Below are positions 35,370 to 47,500 of a stretch of DNA of 64,000 nt, piece after piece. Within the stretch, counting starts at the first letter, position 1. Each line of letters starts with the position of its first letter. Origin of the DNA: Apostichopus japonicus (lineage: Eukaryota > Echinodermata > Holothuroidea > Aspidochirotida > Stichopodidae); the NCBI RefSeq assembly GCF_037975245.1, contig NC_092569.1:24103168-24167167 (forward strand), given 5' to 3'. Position numbers and translations under genes: made by a program. The notes under the pieces are model-generated. The model saw only the letters and a program-made list of their open reading frames with translations, did no database searches and was not told the DNA's origin.

Positions 35370-36130
35370 ATCAAACTGCTGAGAAGCAGAAACTGTCATA
35401 GATAATGATTCCTAGAAGTGGGGGATCTTGCAATTACCATATCAGTTTGGGTTGGGGGGAGGGGTTCACCAGACAGGGAGAGGTTGACAGGGACTTATAG
35501 AGTAGGTGCGATATTCTAGTATTAGGCTGGGGATGTGTAGAATTGTGTGAGGAGATTGAAGAATGCATACTCCCAACTGCTGAGAGGCAGAAACTGTAGA
35601 TATTAATCTTAGGAGGGGAGGATCTTGCAATTTCCAGAGCAGTTGGGTTGGGGATGGTGGGGTTGGCAGGGTGGGGTTGGCAGGGTGGGGGTGAGGTATA
35701 CAGGAATTTATAGAGTAGGTGCCATATTCTAGTATTAGGCTGGGGATGTGTAGGATTGTGTGAGGAGACTAAAGAATGCATACTCCCAACTGCTGAGAGG
35801 CAGAAACTGTAGATATAAGTCTTAGGAGGGGAGAATCTTGCAATTACCATAGCAGTTATGTTGGGGGGTGGGGTGGGTGAAGGGGGGTTACAGGGATTTA
35901 AAGAGTAGGTGCAAGATTCTATTATAATGGGGGGGGGTAGTAAGATTGCATAAGGAGACTGAAGAATGCATACTACCAACTGCTGAGAGGCAGAAACTGT
36001 TTTAGATATTAATCCTAGATGTGGAGAATCTTGCAATTACCAGAGCAGTTAGGTTGGGGGGGGGGGAGGGGAGGTTTACATGGATTTAAAGAGTAGGTGC
36101 AAGATTCTATTATAAGAGGGGGAGGGCAAG
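35370..36130 (+). repeat. Four-copy tandem array, period about 200 bp, downstream of PAK1IP1
   Basis: Units start with ACTGCTGAGAGGCAGAAACTG at about 35372, 35577, 35788 and 35979. They continue through 'gatcttgcaattacca', a G-rich patch and 'atagagtaggtgc'. The array lies after the stop codon at 35187 and before the AATAAA at 36371, so it is probably transcribed as 3' UTR (inference). The 200-residue Pro/Ser-rich minus-strand frame 35434-36036 is created by the array. Confidence 0.8.
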
Positions 36131-36370
36131 ATTGCAGGAGACTAAAGAATGCATCATAAAATCACCAGGTAGAGGAGGATGGCAAGTTAAGCAAACTGTT
36201 AGTTGATGGATGATGTCATTAAAGACATAAAACCTGGAGCCATTAAGAAGTGCTATAAATATCAAAGAATAGAGTGGAATACAAAATGCTAGTCTCCGAA
36301 AAGGAGCGGAATCCTTTTCTAACATTTTATTTGCTTGTTCTTTAATTTCTTTCATATAATCATCGAAGAT

Positions 36371-36376
36371 AATAAA
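36371..36376 (+). terminator. Candidate polyadenylation signal for PAK1IP1
   Basis: AATAAA at this position, followed by 'tgcttttatt' and a GT-rich stretch (36462-36490). It is the first AATAAA after the stop codon that I could find, giving a 3' UTR of roughly 1.2 kb. Confidence 0.45.
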
Positions 36377-36379
36377 ATG

Positions 36380-38566
36380 TTGCTTTTATTACAATACTAC
36401 TTCTCATCTTGTATTTTGATAAGGTGATGGATGACAAGTGTGCTCTTATTAAACTCTCAGTGTGGGTGTGTGTGTGTATGTATGTGTGTGGAGTTAGATC
36501 ATAACAGGCTTGACTTACCCTAGCTTAAAACAAAGGAGACAATAAACTGACAAAAAGTCCTGTACCTACTACCAAAAGAATTGACCCCTTCATTGCAATC
36601 TTTTTAAAGATCTTCTTGCACTGTTGCAGCATTTCGAAGTATCCATTTTGTTCCTAACCACTCTGACCTCTTCCTTCCTGACCTGACATCGCAATTATTT
36701 CAGAACGCTTAAATCCGATTTGACGGAGGTTAAAAGCTACAAACACTTGCAATCCGAGTTCTAATCGCCCCCCAAAACAGTGCTACAAATAGGAAATTGA
36801 TACTGTCTGCATGAACATTTAAATTTAAATATTTGGATATGTGTATGTTATCCTTTACCAGCAAACTATTTACATAATTCACTTGTACTAGTCATTCTCT
36901 CCAATTTTCACCATCAACATGTGTTGGTCACATACATTAAGCAGAACAGCCAATTTATTTAACATATTGTTGAATATCATGAATATGCATGTAGTTCCAA
37001 ATATTTCAGCACTCTAAAGCCTTACCATTGGCTACTTTATTCTGTATCATCTATTGTAACTGCTTTACAATCCAGCCAGTTGGGACGATTTCCTAATGCC
37101 AGTACCTCTCTAAACAGTTCTCCAATATCATGCTCTCGAAGCACTGGTATTGACAGTACAAACAGTTCCTAACCTTGATCTGATAGAAACATATTCATAC
37201 TGCTCGTACTGACAATAGGAGTGTTCTGAAGCAGGACATGACACTACAGTATAGAAAAAATTGTCCCAACTGGGTGTTACAATCTGCAACACCTGTGAAT
37301 ATTCATGAATGTGCTCATAAATACACCTTATTATCACAGTTGGGCTTGATTCCATAGAAAGTTCATTTCCATTAACAAAGGAAAATGACTTCCTTCCTAC
37401 ATATCCTTAACAATTCTGAACTCTACCTGTGGATATATCCTAGTGAGGGTGTCCATTAAATTGGGTGGTATGTGAACCCCATTATCCACATATTTGCTTA
37501 CACATATCCACAGGAAACGTTCTCTGGTTTGAAAAAAATGCGTGCAAACGAAATTTCGTTCTGCTTCAGATATACCCCAAACTTGATGTCTAACTGATAA
37601 TACGGTAGTATGTGATAGCCCTGCCATTACTACCACAATGGTGTTTTTTATATTTCAAATGTTACAGTCATTTTGGAAGCAAACATATTGTAAACTTATT
37701 TCCTTTTCCTTAGAGACTTTCCATCAGTCGATCAATCCTCCATGATGTATTCTTGTTCATGCACACAATTCCTAAAGTACCCTTCAATTTTGCAATTAAT
37801 AAAAAAAAGGGCAAACAATGACACATCCTTTCATATAGAGCAGTAAGCCTACAATGAGATCAAACTTATTCAAATTAAAGACTTCGACCAATCATTCATC
37901 CCAGAATATATCTCTAATTCATGCACATCATTCATAAAAATCCTTAAGTTTTCATATCTTATGAATAGTCATAACCTGTAACGCTATCATTCTTCACCAT
38001 CTTTTGGGTCTGAAATATTTAAAGGCCACACAAGGACATGCCAAAACAATGGACATTAATTAGTATAGTAAGCCTGTATTGAGCTTCAAATGTGTTTAAA
38101 TATTCATGAGGCTTTATTAACCATCCCCATGCAGGCTGTCATCGCTACAAATTAGCAAATTTCTTGGTAACTATGACCTGAGTTGAGAGTTACTTCATGT
38201 TTTACCCAAAGGCATGGAAACCATTTTCCCTCTGCACATCTACGCTGTTACTCTCGCTACCAGTGGAATAAAGTCTTTTCTTCTGAGTATCCTTGGTTCC
38301 TAACCTCTCTCCCAATCACCTCAAATTTCCATACCAGGAAAGTACTGCTGATAAATTAATGTCTTCCACAATCGTCCACAGATTATTTTCATACCATGAT
38401 CCCTCCATCAGAAAAGAAATTCTCTTTCAACTTTCCTTCCTAAGAGGTGTTCCATGTTTGTCAATCACTTCTTCTACCTCCATCACACCGTAGAGGTCTA
38501 TCTTGTTTCTCCAATATCCCGTCCAAGAGGTAGTTCTAGCCTCTGGCTCCCTCCAATATATATTCC
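36380..38566. other. Convergent intergenic region between PAK1IP1 and DDX24
   Basis: No gene recognised. A minus-strand AATAAA (plus-strand TTTATT at 38113-38118) lies about 450 bp beyond the DDX24 stop codon and is a candidate polyadenylation signal for that gene. A (GT)n patch is at 36465-36490. Confidence 0.45.
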
Positions 38567-41500
38567 TCACCCCTCAGCGCTCTTCTTTTGATCACCCTTC
38601 CTCCCTAGATGGTGGTATTTGTTTCTTACTTTCTTCTTCGTTGACTTCTTCTCTGGTATTTCTCCCGCCTCTTCTGCCATCTCTCTCTTCTTCTTTTTCC
38701 ACTCCTCTCCTTTCTTCCGGCTTTTGTTGAACTGTTTGTCCGTTATGAGTTTTGTGAGAGCATTCTGTTTATCTTTCTGGTTCCCTACAATAAGAGAAAG
38801 AAAAACAAACCGGGGGGGGGGGGTGAGTTAATACAGCACATACTAGAAAACAAAGATGCAAATTATGAAGTACAAACCACAGACAAGGGAATACAAGAGT
38901 TCATTCCTTCTCCAACTTTATATTTTTTTGTATTATAATAAGCAATGTTATTTTACTTATTACAAACATTTCCTTATTAGCCTGTGCTTTTTGATCATAG
39001 GATTTTAGCAATATTTTTCAAATACATGAAGGACAATATATTCCCTTTTCTTGGTGAGAGGGTGGTGGATGGGTACCATCCTCTGTTGGGCACACTCATT
39101 GACACTATGTATTATGTTGACAATGTCTGGCCTCCGTGGGGTAAACATTTCTGGGCAAAAGCATTTAAGTAAAGCCCTCAATAAGAAACTTAAAACTTGG
39201 GATGGGTCTCACCTTCTAGCATGGGTGCAAGTAGGGTTCCACTAGAGGTGATATATAGCTGTGAGTGACCAGAGGGGAAAATCTTCCTCTTTAGCAAAAA
39301 CTTCAGTTGCTCTGAAATGAAAAACACAAATTGAGATGGATAAAATTTGTAAAAATTGATGGGTGCTTTCTCTACAACCACTGCTTGTTGAGCATTTTTT
39401 GAAGCCTGCAGTACAAGCAGTTGTTGATTTATTATATTTTTATTATTGACCACAATGATCCACAGTGATTTGCGGAATCAAACGTTTGATATGGATGAAC
39501 ATAACTGGACCATGCCATCATACCGACATGAGAATGTACCCGATATTGCTGGATGAGCATGCAATATTGAGGAAATTGAAAACTTGTATACACCTCAGTA
39601 GTAAAATACAGGTGTACACTATACAATACTGGTGTACACAATATAATACAGGTGTACACAATATAATACAGGTGTACACAATATACTACAGGTGTACAAT
39701 ACAGTTGTAGCACAATACACCTCAGTAGCCCAATACACCTCTGTAGCACAATACACCTCTGTAGCACAATACACCTCCGTAGCACAATGCACCCCTGTAG
39801 CACAATGCACCTCTGTAGCACAATGCACCTCTGTAGCACAATACACCTCTTTAAGCACAATACACCTCTTTAGCACAATACACCTCTTTAGCACAATACA
39901 CCCCTGTAGCACAATACACCCCTGTAGCACAATACACCTCTGTAGCACAATACACCTCTGTAGCACAATACACCTCTGTAGCACAATACACCTCTGTAGC
40001 ACAATACACCTCTGTAGCACAATACACCTCTGTAGCACAATACACCTCTGTAGCACAATACACCTCTGTAGCACAATACACCTCTGTAGCACAATACACC
40101 TCTGTAGCACAATACACCTCTGTAGCACAATACACCTCTGTAGCACAATACACCTTTGTAGCACAATACACCTCTGTAGCACAATACACCCCTGTAGCAC
40201 AATACACCCCTGTAGCACAATACACCTCTGTAGCACAATACACCCCTGTAGCACAATATAATACAGGTGTACACAATATAATACAGGTGTACACAATATA
40301 CTACAGGTGTACAATACAGTTGTAGCACAATACACCTCAGAAGCACAATACAAGTGTATACGATCATAGACACTGCAACATCTGTACTACTACATAGCTG
40401 GAAGTGCATTGAAAACTAATGAGACTTTGGTGATGTAAAACCCGTCTTTTCAAAGCATCCAGGGGTACTGGTGGCAGTTACCGCCACAAATTTGTATGGT
40501 TTCATTAACGAGATTGGAAAATAACTACCGCAACAGTTAACCATCCTGTAAAAGATCGTCCAAGGAAACAGATAATTATATCAGAGCCCTGTAGGAACAC
40601 TAGTGCCTTACCCTTTAGTGGTAATATCAGGGGTGGATCAAGGATTTGAAAGAGCAGGGGGAAGTGGTCTTGGTGTCATTTAAGCTGCCTCCCATGAAGG
40701 GCATCTGAGGTTCTCCCCCAAGAAATATAGTAAACATCTCATATGTGAAATGGTGCATACTGAAGCATATTTAGGCCATAAATTAGGTCTATAATTAGGT
40801 CCACAGGGAAAGGAGTGGGTGGACGAGGGGGTGTTACCCTACAGTGGGGTAGGGTGTTAACTCCCCCCCCTCCCCCCGGAATCGTGCCTGTACATCTTTT
40901 AAGTACTATCATCAAAAAACCACAGAGGACAGAAAGAAACAACAATCACGCACCAATGCTATTGCTTGAACACCATAGGATTGAGATTTTTAGTAGCATT
41001 ACAAGCACCCAGCAGCTTAGTTCTGCTGGAGTGCTGGTGAGTTATCTTTCTCAAATTAACACCTAAGCTTGTCAATGTCATACATGATGATACAGGATAC
41101 CAACAAATATTGATACACACCATGGATTGAGACACTGTCATAGTTACGTGAGTTGTGGTGTTACCCCACTTCTATATTCACCTTTGTGTGTGAACATCAT
41201 ACTTGTTGATATGGGACACTATGAAACAACACTGTAATGCTATTGTACACACACACCCAAACAGGATTGAGACACTTGCGTAGCATAAATAGCCTCCCCT
41301 GTCCAGCAGCACCGATACCCAGGTGCGCTGGGCTTATTCTACTAATATATACATCTTTTTGTGCGATCAACACACATATTGATACAGGGTACTACAAAGC
41401 AACACTCCAAGGCTTTTGTACAGACACTCCATGATGGTAAACTTTCTCTTACGTTTGAACATTGTGAGTTTCATCCTTCTCATTTTCTGCTCGTGGCTAG

Positions 41501-44500
41501 TTCCAAGATCCTCCAATCTGTTTCCATGCTGTTAAGGTAAACAACTATGCTATGATAAAACCAATGACTATGGATGAATCAGGATCAATGACTATGCATG
41601 AATCATGATCAATGTCTATGCATGCATCATGATCAATGACTATGCATGCATCAGGATCAATGTCTATGCATGCATCATGATCAATGACTATGCATGAATC
41701 AGGATCAATGACTATGCATGAATCATGATCAATGTCTATGTATGAATCAGGATCAATGACTATGCATGAATCAGGATCAATGACTATGCATGAATAAGGA
41801 TCAATGATTGAAGGTGAACAGGGAACAATGCAAAAGGAAAAATAAAGGTAGCCAAGACCAAGTGAAGTTTTAACAACTTGAATAATTTATCTGGCATCGT
41901 ATAGCAAAATGCTCTACAAAATGGGCAAATTTCTACACCTATGCTGAGATGCTTTGTGTCAAAATTTTCTATTCTGAAGAATTTGAGATGTATATTACTC
42001 TGGTGCTTCATCTTTATAGTCAGCTTCTGACAGAAAATCATCAAATTATGGATTTGGGGTCACAGGCTTCACAGACAGTCAGCCCAGACAAAGTGAAGTC
42101 TTAACAACTTGAATAATTTTTCTGGCAAAATGCCATACAATATATGCAAATTTCTACACCAAAAACTGAGATGATGGGGTCACAAGTTTCTATTCTCTAG
42201 CAAGGAACAAATTGAGATGTCTATTACTCTGGTACTTCTTCTACATCTTCTGAGATAAAAATTATTCGAATTATGGATTTGTGGAGTCACATGCTTCAAA
42301 GACATTGTCATCAAATTAACATCATCTTGAATTTGAGGCAATGCAGCTCACCATGTTGATTTTTGTAAATATTTTGATGTTATATTTGACGTTTACAATC
42401 TATTTTCAGTAATACTTGTAAGGTTCAGATAAACTTGTAATCAGCTGCTTGAAATGTACTTAAATAACAAAACCATGAGAAAACATTTACAAAGGATACA
42501 CTTGATCTTCCTCTAGTTCAAGGTCCATCTCTTTAGCTGCTTGTTGAAACCACTCATTCTTATGTTTCTTCTTCTCGAATTGATGTGTTAGGGTATCGAT
42601 ATCCCGAGCCAACTCGACCCTGTCCGTCACTTCTCTGAGGTATTGGTGGTCCACTGGGAAGTTGACAATCTCCTCTGGCGGGATAAGATTTGGTACAGGT
42701 AAGGTAACACATAACAAGAGAAGACCACTTGTGAATAAAACAGTTCTAGAACCAATGGTTGAAGATTTTGTCCCAACCACAAATGCCACTCATATATTTC
42801 TATATATATACATGTATATATGGATTTTCCTAATTAATTACAATTTCAAATATATATATATTCAGGTGCCTTGGTCGTTTATTTCCATTTCATTGAACAG
42901 AGTCTGTTCACAGTATTTCTTTCGAGATCTGGCCTTGGTATTCACAAATGATTTCGAGTTGGTTACAGTAGCATCATGTTTTGGTCTCTAGAGTAAGGCA
43001 AAATATGCCACCAAAAACAGAACTAGTATTGTTCGATACAGGTGACAAACGCCTACAGTGGAATTACGACCTTCCTTACTGGTTTCCAGCCTCTGGACAT
43101 ACAATCAGTGTCCTAGTGGTTAGGGTGTCCGCATAAAAAAAGGGAGGCCCAGGTTCAAATCCCGATTGAGGCTTTTTTGAGTTTCCAACTCATTACAATT
43201 TCAAATATATAGATATATAGATAAAGATTTGAAGAGCTAGTAAAGTTTGTGCCTCAGACTTCCCCCATTCTTGCTAGGACCCATACAGTCAGCAAGCTAC
43301 ATTATCCTACATATTGGGTAACCAGGGGATCACAACCCAATTTAATATTGAAATAACACAAAAACAGCACAGTAGGAAAGGAATTCCAAGAGATATTTGA
43401 CCAATCTTTCGAAAACATATACGTAATTAACCATGGAAATGTAGCGGCAAAATTTGAGGAGAGAAAAGAAGAGAAATAAGAAAACTGGAAATGAGCAAAG
43501 ATATGTTCTCTATAACAGAATCTGAACCTTGAAGCCCAGATATCCATCAGGGCAGACTACTACTTAATAAACCCCCATAATGCATGGTTAATAATTTTGA
43601 TTTGATTACCTTTGTCAAGAGTCTTACAGACCCTCCGGTAGTAAGAGATCTCCTTTGTAGATAGAAGCAACAGACTCAGACCTTGTTTCTCTTGCCGAGC
43701 CGTTCGACCGCTCCTGTGGATGTAGATCTATGAACGACGGCAGACGAGACAAAAAACAAAACAAATTTAAAAAAAACGATACACAAAACTGTTTAAAATC
43801 ACCATAAAAAGAAGGAAACCCTACACTAGATGATATTAAAAGATGTCACCCATTGATAAGAAGTTTACTGTTTGCTAGCTTTAGTATGCTTATAGTGTGA
43901 TTCATCTCCAAATATCTTTACCGTACGTTCGATTCCTGGGTCTAAATTCCGTATGGATGATTCCTGGGTCTAAGTTTAACTTTGAGCAGCCTTTCGTATT
44001 GACTTGATGACGTGCTGGTTGTAACTTTACTCTACCGTTTAAGTAAAGTGAAGTAAATTTAACCTAAGATGTAACCTGTTACTTGAGGTCACCATAATGA
44101 ATACCAGGAATGACTTAAGTTAGCAACAATTCTCATTGAAATGATTAAAATTTCACATCAATTTTGATTTTATGTATTTTATGACAATAGGTTAAGGACA
44201 GGGAATTAGCGGACTGTTATAACCGATTAGTTATGTCTAACGATTGAGTGTCGACCGAATATGTGTCAACATTTCATAGCTCTGGTGAGAATGATATGAG
44301 GTAAGGTATCAGTCATGTCTGTATCCAACAATTACTCCTGTAAAAGCAGTGACCTTTATACCTCGGTTGTCCTTGGAACTTGATAGTGAATCACATGTTG
44401 GACATTTGGTATGTCCAGACCCCTGGAGGCTACATCTGTGGCTAGTAACAAACCATTAGGATTCTCTGTAAATCTGTAAGACAAACAAATAAATAAATCA

Positions 44501-47500
44501 ATAAACAAACAAACAACCAAACAAAATAAAAAATACGTTAATAAATCAATCGATAAACAACAACAAAACAAACGACAAAATAAATCAATCAATAAATCAA
44601 TTGATAAACAAACAAACAAAATAAACAAACTAATCAATCAATAACACAATAAACAAACAACCAAACAGAATTAATCAATAAATAAATCAGTAAAAGTGGT
44701 CCATTCAGAAATATATTTCACAATTTTCAAATAAACATAAAATAAACAACAACGGAGTTTTGCTTTGTGTGCTACTTGACACATAACCCCGACATAACAG
44801 AAAGGTTTAAAAACAACTTGTTTACTTTATCTCTAATTTGGTTTTAAAGAGGATAAACCTAAAAAATATGTCAATCGACTGAAACGTTCCTTTTTCATTC
44901 AAAAGGTGATGTAGTTGTTCCCCGGTTCTAGAATTATTTGCCATACACTTTGTCCATTGATTTGTTGCCAGCCCTTAGTCCTGTTTTATATAAATTGCTT
45001 GAACTCTTTGGTATGTGTCATTTTGGTTTCTTTAATTGGTGAGGGCAATGGCTCCTTGGCCGGACTTAATTGCTACTGCACTGCTATAAAACCTACTGTC
45101 CAAAACCACAACAGAGCGAGAGATGAAACACGAGTATCATTTGATCACACCATTTCTCATTGTTAGTCCATTACACCAACAAGGCAACATAAACAGATAA
45201 TTGGTTGACCCCCCCTTCACCCCCTTCCCCATGTACCTAGAAGATTTATGCCTTTGTTTAAGGCTAAATATACAAGGGCTTCAACAGTCTACTCCAATTG
45301 TACAAAATATTGTGTCGCACGACGAAAGGATAGTTTGTAATTTGGAAGTCATTAAAAAGTGTCATTTTATTCGACTGACTCGACCGGTAAAGTTTTCCTA
45401 CATGGTCGAGTTTGCCATCACCCAGACTATGATAGATGCCTACACGGGATGCAGCTGGAAATAAGCTTTATTACCGTTCAAGGTTCTTGAGCCTCTGTCT
45501 CTGGTGCATGGAGGAATGCAGCGGGAACGGTGACCGTTGAAGTATGGTGAGGATGGAGACCAGGCGTCTGATACAATCGATGCTGTTACAGAAGACTAGA
45601 GTACGGCCGGGGTATTGCATCAGGAAGTAGAACAGGTAGATATCCTAACACCACAGGATCACAAAAATGGGACAAAAGTTGGTGAAAATTTTGATTGTCT
45701 TTTAATCTATAATTCCTATCTGGTTATTAGCTACTGTGTTGTACCCTGACTGACCCCAAAACAATGCGACTTTGTTCCGCTTTCATTAACGAAGCCGGAC
45801 AAGCAAAATGAGGCAACGATATTCTGGTGACAAACTTCAATGGATGCATGTATACATATTGCTTTCAGAATGTTCAGTTCTGAATGATAATATTAGTTTA
45901 TCTTTTCATAGAAAAACATTGCAGTGACCAAAGTCACACGAAAAACCACTGGCAGTGTCTCCCCTCGAGCATGAAGTGAACTGTTTCAGCTCTGTATACT
46001 ACACATACATGGGTAATCAATTGCAAAATGAAGTGACTCCCCACACGTTTTCATCAGAGATAATATATTCACTCAAGTCGTTGACTGACTTGGCCAGGAA
46101 AATCACCTGGTACAACTAGACACGATTGAAACATTTACATGACTTGGTACACACTCTGTACAGTTTCTTCACAGTTCTTGTGCTAGACGTAAGCCGTGGC
46201 TTGGCCAGACTCGGTGACGAATCGAGCGGCAAAACTGTTGAGAACTTATGCAGACCTTACCTTCTGTTCAACGGAACAAAATATCTTGGACTCCAGCAAT
46301 GAGGCCACGGTTCCTTCTTTCTGGGTAAGGTCTACAATCTTCGCATCCCGCTTGATTCCAATCTTGTCCATCAAAGATCCTGAAAAACAACAAAACAAAA
46401 TGAAACGAAAAAAGAAATAACATGAAGACCAAGAGATATAATCTGGCTTGTCATTTTGACTAGTGACAATGATATGACTGACTGGACGGTCACCAGTGTA
46501 GGTATCTTAAAAGCTTGACAGCCTTGGGAGGTGCTTCGCTTGAAATGATAACAAGCAATTACATTATTGATGTGACACGGTATACACTAGCATTAAGCAA
46601 ACAATCCATTTAATAGATTTCCAGCTCAGGTTAGACTCCATTTAACAGAGTGGAGATGGTTTCAAGTGGGTAAAACTGTAACTTATTCCTGAACAAAACG
46701 GTCCATTCTCTATTGATCGGTCATCCACGGATTAAACTATTGAACTCCCTGGTATGAGATTCTGTTCCACCAACTGCTGTGGGGGTTTTGTCCCCTAGAT
46801 TGTGCACCGTCAGGCAGTTAAGATATATACCACCGGGATATATGATTTGTATTAGAAATGCCACATTAAATAATGATATATATATATACTGCACACACAA
46901 ATAAGCCCCCTACTTGTCTTTTCAATGCTTCATTAACCAGGATATTCACCTAATATTTGGCCCTGTGATCTATCCTTCCAATTGAGTAGCTTTCTGAGCG
47001 GACCGTGATGGACGAGGGACAGAGTAGCTGAGAAAACCAGAGTCTGTCGTTGAGCTTTCTGCTGTGAGCTTGAAAGACGAAATAAAAACAAGAAAATGAT
47101 GGAATGAACCATTTTCATTGAGGAAGGGAAAAGTTACAGAGTGGCAAAGTTACATACAATATGTTACAACTTATAGTTCGTTAGAGTTAGATACAATATG
47201 CTACAACTTATAGCTCGGCGGAGAATATACGATATGTTACAACTCATAGCTCCGCGGAGTTATATACTTTATGCTACAACTTATAGCTCGGTGAAATTAT
47301 ATACAATATGCTACACCTTATAGCTCGTCAGAGTTATATACAATATATTACAACTTTTAGCTCCGCGGAATATGTTACAACTTATAGCTTGGTGGAGTTA
47401 TATACAATATGACTTATAGCTCGTCAGAGTTAGATACAATATGTTACATTTTATAGCTCCGCGGAGTTATATACAATATACTACAACTTATAGCTCGGTG

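Noticed and set aside
35434-36036. 200-residue Pro/Ser-rich minus-strand frame
   Set aside because: It follows the 200-bp tandem array after PAK1IP1; the repeats explain both its length and composition.
39619-40409. Long minus- and plus-strand open frames (up to 244 residues) with CIVLQR-like or STIHLC-like repeats
   Set aside because: They are produced by an 18-bp minisatellite whose period is a multiple of three; every frame repeats the same six residues and none resembles a protein.
41561-41810. Possible CRISPR-like regularly spaced repeat
   Set aside because: The units are contiguous with no unique spacers, and the genome is eukaryotic; it is an ordinary minisatellite.
45201-45464. 87-residue plus-strand frame directly beside DDX24 exon 9
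   Set aside because: It lies within a DDX24 intron on the opposite strand, with no domain or splice context supporting it.
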